The translations under genes and the position numbers were made by a program. A stretch of 64,000 bases of DNA from Cryptomeria japonica (taxonomy: Eukaryota; Streptophyta; Pinopsida; Cupressales; Cupressaceae): assembly GCF_030272615.1 (NCBI RefSeq), contig NC_081406.1:260141386-260205385 (forward strand), given 5' to 3'. The notes under the pieces were generated by a model. The model made no database searches. It saw nothing but the letters and a program-made list of their open reading frames with translations, and was not told the DNA's origin. Shown here piece after piece: positions 11,990 to 22,509 of the stretch (the first letter of the stretch is position 1; every line of letters begins with the position of its first letter).

Positions 11990-12225
11990 AATTGTTTTGT
12001 TTTCAAACTTTCTTAAGTTTAAACCTAGACTATCAATAGATACTTTGATCAAGTATCTTCAGGTCTCAATAGGTAAGCAATCATGGCACACCTAGACTTC
12101 AACAGGCATTTATCCTAATGACCTAAGTCTCATCAGGGCTGCTATGGTTCAAAACAACTCTCACTTCACATCCCTATTCATCCATCATTAGCATCGAGAG
12201 ATTTTTTCACACAAACTGGGGCATC
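11990..12225. other. spacer upstream of the antisense PMD ORF
   Basis: No ORF. It would hold the promoter and 5' leader of the antisense transcript if one is made, but I see no convincing TATA box on the minus strand. A word AGTNTCAATAG/AGTATCTTCAGG recurs loosely near 12025-12080. Confidence 0.3.
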
Positions 12226-12229
12226 TATT

Positions 12230-12560
12230 TTCCTAAACAAAAGCACTATCTTGCAAACAATAGCGCTACTTTCTACACAATAGCACTAAACCCCTAACAA
12301 AAGCACTTAATCAACCCTACAAAAGCGCTCAAATCACAAAAGCGCTACAATAGCTATGCAATAGCGCTACTTCACATCAAAAGCGCTCAATTGACTCCTC
12401 AATAGCGCTACAAAAACAATAGCACTAAAAAATGCATACAATAGCACTCATCTTTTCAAAAGCACTCACACAACAACACAATAGCACCATTGTGCCACAA
12501 AAGTGCTAATTAATTGGACAACAATGCCAAAACATAGTTTCAGCGCTATTGTCTTGACTC
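12230..12560. repeat. cluster of AGCGCT/AGCACT words in the 3' region of the Tat element
   Basis: About sixteen copies of AAAAGCGCT, AATAGCGCT, AATAGCACT or AAAAGCACT lie within 330 bp, separated by 8-25 bp of otherwise dissimilar sequence. AGCGCT is its own reverse complement. The motif is conserved while the spacers are not, unlike a plain tandem repeat. A related TAGCGCAT set occurs in the second Tat element. Confidence 0.8.
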
Positions 12561-13098
12561 AACTGGGACTCAGCAAAAAACATGTCAAAAATGTGTAAAA
12601 TTCAAAATTTTAAATTTGTGTACCATTGGTCCGTAGTCCTCTTGCTATTGGAATCGACGGACTTGCTCAAAACGGTGCTCTACTACTGGTACCGGCATCC
12701 TGACTGCTGCTCGCTCCTCCAAAATGTCACTATCAGAGCTCTGAATTCACTATGGTCGCGGTAACAAAAGACCTTGTTTTCACCCCTTTCTCCCCATATA
12801 AACCCTTCACCATAACCGTAACTTTCCCCTGCTCACCGCCGTGGTCCCCGTGAACTTCCCGAGCCTCCCATTTCTTCAATTTATCTTCGATTTCTCTCAT
12901 TCTTCACCCGTATTACTACATTCTTCTCTTCTATCACCCTGCCAATTTTCATTCCTTTTTTAGAGATCGCCCGATTTTTCAAAAAAAATTGGCCCATCTC
13001 TCAAGGTGGCATACCACCCATTAAAATAACATTTTATGGGGCATTTCTTCACACCTATTTTTCTTTCTTTGAAACGATGAGATAAACCGCACTATCTC

Positions 13099-13111
13099 AA
13101 AGAGGGGCAAA
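13099..13111 (+). promoter_or_regulatory. polypurine tract of the first Tat element
   Basis: AAAGAGGGGCAAA directly precedes a TGTAGTCACATAA LTR start. Plus-strand DNA synthesis in LTR elements is primed from such a tract just inside the 3' LTR. Confidence 0.7.
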
Positions 13112-14550
13112 TGTAGTCACATAAATCTGTCCAATTTAATTAAATGAATATTTCTTATTTATTTGATTAAAAATCCACTAGCCATCAGTTAATTAAATTA
13201 ACATTTAATTAATTCATCTTCAAACATTCTCCTATTAATTAAATAAATTATTCAATTTATTTTAATTAATTCATTGTACCAAATTCACAAATCAATTAAA
13301 TGCATAAATCACATTTATTTCATTTAATCCCCTATTCCTCTTTTAAATAAATTAAATCAAACATTTATTTATATCATTCATCCCCCCCACTTGCATTTTC
13401 CTACAAATGCAACTTGCACATATTTATTGAAATAAATTAATTTATTTTAAATAAAAATCCTATTTTTCCTCACCCACCAAATCCACTTGCATTCTTAAAC
13501 CCCCTTCTAGATTCTTCTAGCCCCTTCCTAATTAGCCTGATCCATCCCCTAATTATTGTCACATTCCTAAGCAACTTGGAGTCACTTCTTAAAGACTTCA
13601 AAGTCTTTGAAAAGCATTTAATGCTTTGTGTTCAACAATTTAACCTCCAAAGTCTTCCAAAACCACTAATGGCTCTTATATGACCATTTATAGCTCTTAC
13701 ATAACCATTTATGGTTATTTCAATTTGCACTTGTGTGTCTCCTCAAGCATTTATTACTTTGACCATGGTTATCCCTTTCGCCTTTGCACAAGAGTTTATC
13801 CATTGGATAAAAGCTTTATTCTTTGAATAAAGAATTTATTCATTCAACCCAACCTTGACCTTAACTCCCAAGTTAACTCTCAGGTCATGTCAAGCATTTA
13901 ATGCTTATTCCATCTCCTCTCAACCTATCTCACATTAGCACTTGTCATCCTAGGATTCGGTTAAAAGCCCTCACATGGATCTCAAGCCATTCAATCTTGA
14001 CCCTTGTTGAGATTACTCAATCTTAACCATCCATTGCTCCATTTTACCTATAAATAGAGCTCACATTCCTCATTTTCAAATCCTCAAGAATTCTCAAGCA
14101 TTTAGCATTCATAGTCATAATCCTAAAAACTTGTATGCATTTAAGCTATAGTGAATTCTAGAAAGCATTTAGCATAATCAACTCATATAATTGTTATTTT
14201 GGCCTAAAATAAATCATTTTAGCATTATAGCATCTAATATTAGCTTTTATATACATTTGCATAGCATTTAAAGTAATCATCTATAATCTTGAACCTCCAT
14301 AAGCATCCATAGTGCAAAAAGCTACTGAGAGCTACACTAATTTGGAACTTGGAAAGGAGAGGAACAAGGGAGAAGGAGCTAAGAACATGTTAAGAGGCAT
14401 TTGGAGATGCCTTCTTATATTTGTTTCATTTGTTAAATATGTTAGCATGATCTTAGTATCTCTTTTGATATGCCTGCTTAGGTTAATCTTTGGTTGAATA
14501 ACACTAACATTAATCCGATTTCTTGTTGTTTTTGTGTGTTATAATGACCA
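13112..14550 (+). repeat. 3' LTR of the first Tat element
   Basis: Begins TGTAGTCACATAA after the polypurine tract. It shares with the LTR at 57308 the AT-rich AATTAAAT segment, the CAAGCATTTAATGCTT word, CATCTCCTCTCAACC and the TATAAATAGAGCTC promoter at the same relative place (offset about 940 against 912). The 57.3-kb LTR is 1448 bp long, so this one should end near 14.55 kb, but no clean CA terminus or duplicated flank can be chosen. A 61-codon ORF at 14312 is probably chance. Confidence 0.7.
14049..14056 (+). promoter_or_regulatory. TATA box in the 3' LTR of the first Tat element
   Basis: TATAAATA followed by GAGCTCACATTCCTC. The same box and flank occur in the LTR at 58220, which supports it as the element's own promoter. 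Confidence 0.65.
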
Positions 14551-14599
14551 CAGGTTTTAATCTAACTTGTCAGTTTTGCAGAGCATTAGTACCTATTGT

Positions 14600-17500
14600 G
14601 TCTCTTATCAATCCCTCCTTAGGCTCTAATTAAATCACCTCTATTTCCCTTCTGTATATTTCTCTCTCCCTCTCCAATTCTCACCCTACAGGTACTTGCC
14701 CCTCTTTCTTGCTTTGTGAACTCTCCCCCTCACCTATATCTAACTTTACCATCTCTAAGTATCTCAAAAAATCACCGTCTACCCCTCCTTCCCTCTTTCT
14801 CTTTGTTCCTTTGTATCTCATTTTAATCTCACTCCCCTCTCTCAATTATGGCCTCTCTCTCCTCTCTCTCCACTTGTCGAGGTATCCACCTCTATCCATC
14901 TCACATTGAGCTCTCGAGGTATCCATGTTCATCCATGTCCCATTACTCTTCTCTATGAGCTAGATATCCCATTACCCACCTTTATCTCCCTTTACTCGTA
15001 GTTCCATATCTCTCTATGAACCAAATCTCTTATTCTCTCTCCCCTTACCTCTTATCTCTCTTCATTCTTATATCCCTACTCTTCTTTATCCCTCCCCTCT
15101 CTATCTCTCACAATTCCTTTATTCCCCTAGCCCTTTGTATCTCCCTCTCCATCCTTACACCCATCTCATTCCCTCTCTCACCTCTTTCCCTCAATCTCTC
15201 CCCCACTTTCTTCATGTTTACCTTTCTATCTCCCCACCCTCCTTAAACCCCCATCTCACCTCTCTCTCCCCTTTGAGCTTCTCACCTCCCTTCCCCTCTA
15301 TGTCTTTTATCCCTAAGTATCTCATTCCATTCATATTTACCTCTCTATCACCCCCACCCTCCTTAAACCCCCATCTCTCCTCTCCATCCCCTCTAGGCCT
15401 CCCACCTCCCTTCCCCTCTATGTCCTTTATCCCCAAGTCTCCCACCTCTCTCTCCCCTCTAGACTCTGACCTCCCTTCCCCTCTATGTCCTTTATCCCCA
15501 AGTATCTTATTCCCTTCATGTTTACCTCTGTATCCCCCTCATCCTCCTTAATATCTCATCTATTCCTCTCACCTCTCTTCTTGTCTATGTTCTTCATCCA
15601 CAATATGTCTTTTCCTTCATGTTTACATCTCTATCCCCCCACCCTCCTCAAACCCCCATCTCACCTCTCTCTCCCCTTTGAGCTTCTCACCTCCCTTCCC
15701 CTCTATGTCTTTTATCCCTAAGTATCTCATTCCATTCAAATTTACCTCTCTATCACCCCCACCCTCCTTAAACCCCCACCTCTCCTCTCCATCCCCTCTA
15801 GGCCTCCCACCTCCCTTCCCCTCTATGTCCTTTATCCCCAAGTCTCCCACCTCTCTCTCCCCTCTAGACTCTCACCTCCCTTCCCCTCTATGTCCATTAT
15901 CCCCAAGTATCGTATTCCCTTCATGTTTACCTCTGTATCCCCCTCATCCCCCTTAATATCTCATCTATTCCTCTCACCTCTCTTCTTGTCTATGTTCTTC
16001 ATCCACAATATGTCTTTTCCTTCATGTTTACATCTATATCCCCCCACCCTCCTCAAACCCCCATCTCACCTCTCTCTCCCCTCTAGGCATTTGATCTCCC
16101 TTCCCCTCTATGTCCTTTATCCCCAAGTCTCTCATTCCCTTTATGTTTACCTCTTTATACCCTCCACCCTCCTTAAACCTCAATACCTATCTCTCCCCTC
16201 TAGACCTCTCAACTCCCTTCCCATCTATACCCTTTATCACCAAGTCTCTTAGTCTCTTTGAATGTTTACCTCTATATCCCCCCCACTATCCTTAAACCCG
16301 CATATCAACTCTCTCTCCCCTCTAGGTTTCTCACCTCTCAAAATCTATCTCAGTAGTTAAATCTCCCTAGATTGGCCCATCTTTATCTCCCTTCCCTCGT
16401 AGTTCCATCTCTCTCTATGAGCTAGATCTTATAGTCTCTTCTCGAGCTCTTCATTCTTATAGATACATACTCTTCTTTGTCTTTCCCCTCTCTAGCTCTC
16501 ACAATTCCCTTATTCCCCTATCCCTTGAGCTATCTCCCTCTCCATCCTTACACCCATCTAATTCCCTCTCTCACCTCTTTCCCTCAGTTTCTTCCTCACT
16601 CCCTCCTCTCTCTAGGTCTCTCCCACACTTTATTCATGCTTACCTCTCTATCACCCCCAACCTTCCTTAAACCCCCATCTCATATCTATCTCCCCTTTGT
16701 GTCTCTCACCTCCCTTCCCCTCTACATTTCCTTTATCCCACCTCTCTCTCTCTATCTCTCATCTAAGCCTCTTAGGTCTCCCTTCCCCACTGCATCCTTT
16801 ATGTCCAAGTATATCATTCCCTTCATGTTTACCTTTGTATCCCCCTCATCCTCCCTATGGCCTTTTACCTCCCTTTCCCTCTATGTCCTATATACCCAGG
16901 TCTCTCATTCCCTTCATGTTTACCTCTCTATCACCTCCACCTTCCTTAAACCTCAGTACCTATCTCTCCCCTCTAGACCTCTCAAATCCCTTGGACCTTC
17001 TATGCCCTTTATCACCAAGTCTCTTAGTCCCTTTGAATGTTTACCTCTATATCCCCCCACCACCCTTAAACCCCCATATCACCCCTCTCCCCTCTAGGTT
17101 TCTCACCTCTCAAAATCTATCTCACTAGTTAAATCTCTTTAGATTGGCCCATATTTATCTCCCTTCCCTCGTAGTTCCATCTCTCTCTATGAACTAGATC
17201 TCATATTCTCTCTCCCCCCTTATCTCTTCTCTCTCTTCATTCTTATAGATACGTACTCTTCTTTGTCCCTCTCCTCTCTATCTCTCACAATTCCCTTATT
17301 CCCCTATCCCTCTCTATCTCCCTCTCCATCCTTACACCCATCTAATTCCCTCTCTCACCTCTTTCCCTCAGTTTCTTCCTCACTCTATCCTCTCTCTAGG
17401 TCTCTCCCACACTTTCTTCATGCTTACCTATCTATCACTCCCAACCTTCCTTAAACCCCCATCTCACATCTCTCTCCCTTTTGTGCCTCTCACCTCCCTT

Positions 17501-18740
17501 CCCCTCTATATGTCCTTTATCCCACCTCTCTCTCTCTCTCTCTCCTCTAAGCCTCGCAAGTCTCTCTTCCCCTCTATGTCTGTTATGCCCAAGTATCTTG
17601 TTCCCTTCATGTTTACCTTTGTATCCCCCTCATCCTCCTTATGGCCTTTTACCTCCCTTCCCCTCTATGTCCTTTATACCCAAGTCTCTCATTCCCTTCA
17701 TGTTTATCTCTCTATCCCCTCCACCCTCCTTAAACCTCAGTACCCATCTCTCCCCTATAGACCTCTCAACTCTCTTCCTTTCTATGCCCTTTATCACCAA
17801 GTCTCTTAGTCCCTTGAATATTTACCTCTATATCCCCCCCACCATCCTTAAACCCCAATATCACCCCTCTCTCCCCTCTAGGTTTCTCACCTCTCAAAAT
17901 CTCTCACTGGTTAAATCTCCCTAGATTGGCCCATATTTATCTCCCTTCCCTTGTATTTGCATCTCTCTCTATGAGCTAGATCTCATAGTCTCTCTCTCCC
18001 CTTACCTCTTCTCTCTCTTCATTCTTATAGATACGTACTCTTCTTTGTCCCTCCCCTCTCTATCTCTCACAGTTACCTTATTCCCCTATCCCTCTCTATC
18101 TCCCTCTCCATCCTTACACCCATCTAATTCCCTCGCTCACCTCTTTCCCCCAGTTTCTTCCTCACTCCCTCCTTTCTCTAGGTCTCTCCCACACTTTCTT
18201 CATTCTTACCTCTCTATCCCCCCCAACCTTCCTTAAACCCCCATCTCACATCTCTCTCCCCTCTATGCCTCTCACCTCCCTTCCCATCTACATGTCCTTT
18301 ATCCCACCTCTCTCTCTCTCCTCTAAGCCTCTTAGGTCTCCCTTCCCCTCTATGTCCTTTATCCCCAAGTATCTCATTCCCTTCATGTTTACCTTTGTAT
18401 CCTCCTCATCCTCCTTGTGGCCTTTTACCTCCCTTCCCCTCTATGTCCTTTATACCCAAACCCGTCAACATCACTTTCTTACTCACACCCTTCCCTCTCT
18501 AGGTTTGTCCCTCACTTTCTTCCTCACTCTCTCCTCTCTCTAGGTATCTCCCTCGCTTTCTTCCTCATTCCTTCCCCTCTCTAGGTATCTCCATTCCCTC
18601 CTTACCCCTATCTCTAACTCTCCCACAATCCCCCATTCTCTCTCTCTTTGTTATTGTATCCATCCTCTTCTTTCTCCCTCCTTCTATAAGTGTTGCACCC
18701 CCTTTATTCCCCCCTCCCTCCATATCTCACCCTCCATCCT
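14600..18740. repeat. 4.1-kb pyrimidine-strand tandem array (405-bp and ~775-bp units)
   Basis: The + strand is almost purine-poor: long runs of CTCTCTCCC, CCTTCCCCTCTATGTCC and similar. Two register systems are visible. A 405-bp unit repeats at 15256, 15661 and 16066 (start of TCACCTCTCTCTCCCC). A larger unit marked by AGTTCCATCTCTCTCTATGA repeats at 16401, 17173 and 17955 (772 and 782 bp). An older copy of the same marker sits at 15000. Both strands stay open over long stretches because the C/T composition rarely forms stops, so the 60-206-codon ORFs here are not genes. No transposon boundary seen. Confidence 0.9.
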
Positions 18741-19190
18741 TACCTCATATGGTTTAGCATATCGGGTTATAGGGTCGAGGAATTAGCATATTGGGTCATA
18801 CGATCTAGGGTATTTGTTATAGGTTTTAATTGGTTTAATTTTTATGGTTGTGACTATCAAACTATAGGGTATAGAGTATAAATTAGCTTCACTAAAAAAC
18901 GGTTATATGGGACCCTTGACCCGTGATCCAAGCATAACAAAATTATTTGTTTAGTGGTTTAAAACAAAATTTGCAATTTCATACATCATTTTTAAGATCT
19001 TATGAAATAATTTAAAAAAGGAATACATGAAATAATTTCAATTTCATATATCCATTTTAATATATGCATAATTAGGACAATCATAGATGCATTATGACTG
19101 TCCTAACATAATTAGGATAGTCATCGATGTATTATGACTGCCCCTTACACCTCTTGAAATCTCTTTGTGAATTAACTTTATTCTCTTTTA
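18741..19190. other. intergenic sequence with a duplicated near-palindrome
   Basis: AT-rich. 18741-18900 has a loose GGGTATAGGGT-type repetition. 19067-19146 holds two 40-bp direct repeats, each a near-palindrome (listed separately). No ORF. Confidence 0.5.
19067..19146. repeat. two 40-bp direct repeats that each fold as hairpins
   Basis: Units 19067-19106 and 19107-19146. In the first, TTAGGACAATCATA pairs with TATGACTGTCCTAA (13 of 14 positions) around a 7-nt loop. The second keeps the layout with TAGTCAT facing ATGACT. They lie about 45 bp upstream of the transposase-like ORF. Confidence 0.7.
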
Positions 19191-19191
19191 T

Positions 19192-22100
19192 GTGCATGTA
19201 TATGTAGAAATCATCATCATGCTGAGGAAACTACCAAAAAATGTAACATTGGAAGAGCGTGAAGCTATGAATGCAAAAAAAAGAGAAGGAATGAAGCAAC
19301 TTCGTGATGCAAGGAAATTGAATACCATAGAAGAAGAGGTGCCAATTGAAGAGGAACATGAAATATCCATCCAATCTAAGAGAGAGACAGAATTGGCCAC
19401 ACAAAGGCAATGGATGCAAAACCTTCATACAATGAGACAATTGAATCCCGAGGTTGAGAGCATGTCATCTACCACAATTCAAGTTGAAGGAACCCCATCT
19501 CTTACATCTCAAGTTGAAGGCACACCATCTCTTATTGGCACACCATTGGCATCTACAACATCTCATATCGAATGCACTCCCATGACATTTGACGTTGCAA
19601 GTACTTCATGATTGACATCAAGTCTTGGATCTACACCATCTTATACACCTCAATTTCAAGGTATGTCATCATTTTCATCTCCGGTTGAAGATATGCCACC
19701 TATCCCTAATGTTGTTGACATTCCTAATCTTGAGGTAACTCAAAGTTTGAGAACACCTCCTAGAGTTTTGCATAGAAAGCCTAAGTATTTGATTGATATT
19801 GATGCTAATGTTTTGAAACCAATGGTTGACAAGATTCTGAAGTGTACTTGTCAAAGACATGCTAACCGGATATGGAAAATATTTTTTGAGCCTTTAAATG
19901 AGATGGGAAGATGTCAACTATTTGTTGAAATGATGAGAAATCTGAAATTTAGGCCCATAATGAAGATTCTTGGGCTAAGAACATCAATTGAATCAAGTGA
20001 CAAATCTATTGTGAAGAATCTGATGATTGCATATGATACTATTGGTTCTAACTCATGCGTTACATCAACAATTGTAAGCACTAAAACTAAGAAAGCTCAC
20101 CTCATTATAAAGACAAGTAAAGAATTGAAGATAAGTAGACAAACTCTAATGAGAGCTATGGGAAGGTGACAAAGAGTGGAGGATCCATATAACAATGAGT
20201 TATGGGCATTTTTTGGTAGATTACCATGGAAATATAAAGAAATTGTTGAGTCTTGAGATTCCTAATTGAAGGTTTTTGGAAGAATAACATAATGGTCTCT
20301 CCAAATCAAAGATATGTTGTAAGAAGGAGGATTGGTAGTAAAATCCGTGATCCACATCCGAAACATTTTTTGGATATGACAAACACAATTTTTCGCTAAG
20401 TTTCAATGTATTTATCCTCAAATTAAAATTAGGCAAAGATTATTTGAAATGGTAAAGCCTTTTTATGTCAAAATAAATCACACATGCACAACTTGTTGTT
20501 GTAGAGTACATATCGAATTTTCTAACCATTATGATGTTTATCAGCACATATGTATAGATTTGCATGCTAACAATGTTTTCCAGGAATGCAACATAAATGG
20601 TCCACTGAAATCTTCAAGGGAATTCATACCTAGCATCTTACGTGAAAGAGTATATGGTCAACTATATTACAATAAGTGTTTCTTGGATGGCACATGTGTT
20701 CATTATGGTGGATTGTGACATTTACAAATTTGTCAACATATGGATATTGGACAAGAAATTGGTAATGAATTAGTGGAATTTGGAAAATATAAGATAGTGG
20801 CCTACATGCTAAAAGATGGAAAAGAAGCAAAAAGGTGTGAGTTGGTTAGTGAGAAGATTCTAGTGTATCATTTTATCGACATCTTTCATGAGAATATAGT
20901 GTATGAGTATGCAAGGTATAACCATCGAGCTCGTTGGTTGGACTCACAATTTAAGTTATGCAAGGACACATTTCCACTTCATACAATCATTTCAATTGTT
21001 GACTTTGCAGAGAACTACACACTACAATCATAGAACAAGGTGCAATCACAATATTACAACTCCACACCAGTTGCTATGTTTGTGCATATAGCATTAATTC
21101 ATGCACATGATAGTATGGAAGAGGATAGGAAGATATTGAGGGAGTATCATTTTTACATCAGTGGTGATCGCTCACACTCTACAGAGTTTGTGCAAGGTTG
21201 TTTTCAAATATTCTATGATGATTTGGCTAGCCGAGGCATGTCATTCCGTCAACACATCATATGGTCAGATAATTGTGCATCACAATTTAAGAACTCTTTT
21301 TTTTTTTTTGGTTGAGTAGGATGCATAAGTTGACTGCTATTTAGCATATGTGAAATTTCTCTGAGGCCGGGCATGGAAAAGAGGAGCATGTATTAAAAGA
21401 GTTTTAGCACGAGAAGAGTTAAAGTACAAAGAGAATACAAACTTGAAAGATGCAAAATCAATTGTTTAGTGGTGCAATGGTACAATTGGTCTAGGTAATC
21501 AAGGTAAGTCTTCAGTTTGCAGATTTTTTTGGTTGGTAGATGATACTAACATTACAAAATTCAAAGATTGTTGTGCATTGACAGGATCAAGTGAGCTACA
21601 CTCTTTCAAAAGCTCTAATGCGGGTTCATGGACTATCCATATGCAACAGATGGCATGTTATTGTTCTTCATATAGAGATGGTGCCTATAATGAGTTTGAT
21701 TCAAAGGAGTGGGTGGAAGAATGGTGTATGAGGCCTCTAATCCCACTTGAGACATATCGACCGTCGAGTGCACTACAACTCACACAGATGGAAGCATCAG
21801 TTGACTTTGACTATGTGTCACATTTAATCCAGCCAGGTAAATTATCCACATGCAAATTTTTGTACTTTAATAGTTTACCTTAGTTGTTTGCTAAATTCTT
21901 CTCACTTTATCATTGCAAGGCATGTTTATGCAGTTATTGCAGCTGAAGACAATGAAGAAGGAACAAATTATTACCTATGTCGTTGTGTGGATGCAAAAAA
22001 GAAATTGGATGGCCCCGTAGTAGATGGAGAAAATATTGAGTACCCCACAAGATCATTAGTTGTTACTGGTACATGGTTGAAGGTATCCAGTGAATAATTC

Positions 22101-22302
22101 TAACTTGTGGTTGTTCGAGGACTTTGAGACACATAGGGAGATTCTTCATTATTATAACCTTGTTGTAGCTTCAAATGTTCATTTGATCAGATATGGGGGT
22201 AGACCACTAAAGAAGAACCTATGGAAAGTTTGTGAGTCTGACCATGAGGCCATACTAGAAATGATAAAGAGTAGAGCAGATCCAAATGGTTCATTGGATT
22301 AA
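19192..22302 (+). pseudogene. transposase-like (DDE-type?) protein relic, unnamed family
   Basis: One long degenerate coding region. The N-terminal ~100 residues are charged (KLPKNVTLEEREAM, a Lys/Glu-rich helix), then comes a Ser/Thr/Pro linker with repeated VEGTPSL units (19470-19700), then a globular part from ~19780. A Cys cluster (TCTTCCCRVHIEF near 20480) could bind metal. Then DFAENYT near 21000, SDNCASQFKN at 21265-21294 and NFSEAGHGK near 21352-21380, an Asp/Asp/His-Gly-Lys pattern that recalls DDE transposase-like proteins in plants and some animals. The C-terminal part has YYLCRCVDAKKKLDGPVV near 21975-22020. Stops or frameshifts occur near 19609, 20167, 20255-20440, 20716, 21031 and 21313, with an apparent small deletion after GHGK. 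An AG|GT near 21836 and ...TTGCAAG near 21920 could be an intron, but the frames do not join. I cannot name the family with certainty. Confidence 0.6.
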
Positions 22303-22509
22303 ATGTAAATGCAAAAAATTGTAATATCAATCATATTTGGATATATGTACATGACTTGTATTTTTCGACTACTCAAGGCCTTGTAATATAAAAAATTATG
22401 TTTTTGTCTTTTTTTGTGTGATTTTATGTAAATAATGTCATTTTGGATCATTAGAGATCACATGGGATCATTTTGTGAAGTTTTAGGCTAATATGGTAAA
22501 AGATGTAAA
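22303..22509. other. 3' flank of the transposase-like relic
   Basis: AT-rich, TTTTTGTCTTTTTTTGTG-type stretch near 22400. No ORF. Runs directly into a diverged first unit of the 359-bp satellite. Confidence 0.4.

Larger units (their letters stand above)
1..14550 (+). mobile_element. Tat-lineage Ty3/gypsy LTR retrotransposon, decayed, 5' end outside window
   Basis: In order on the + strand I see gag, aspartic protease, a G-patch-like motif, reverse transcriptase, RNase H, a second RNase H and integrase, then a 2.6-kb spacer, an antisense PMD ORF, a motif-rich block, a polypurine tract and a 3' LTR. Dual RNase H and extra ORFs between pol and the 3' LTR are known marks of the plant Tat lineage (Ogre and relatives). 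The 5' LTR, primer-binding site and leader lie left of the window. At least three frameshifts (near 2830, 5290 and 6375) and many in-frame stops show it is dead. Linking the LTR at 13.1 kb to this element rests on its homology to the LTR of the related element at 57.3 kb, whose gag is also related. The right LTR boundary is uncertain. Confidence 0.85.

Noticed and set aside
14709-18543. Many ORFs of 60-206 codons in the CT-rich array, on both strands
   Set aside because: Composition rarely makes stop codons; translations are low-complexity Ser/Pro/Leu and repeat with the array.
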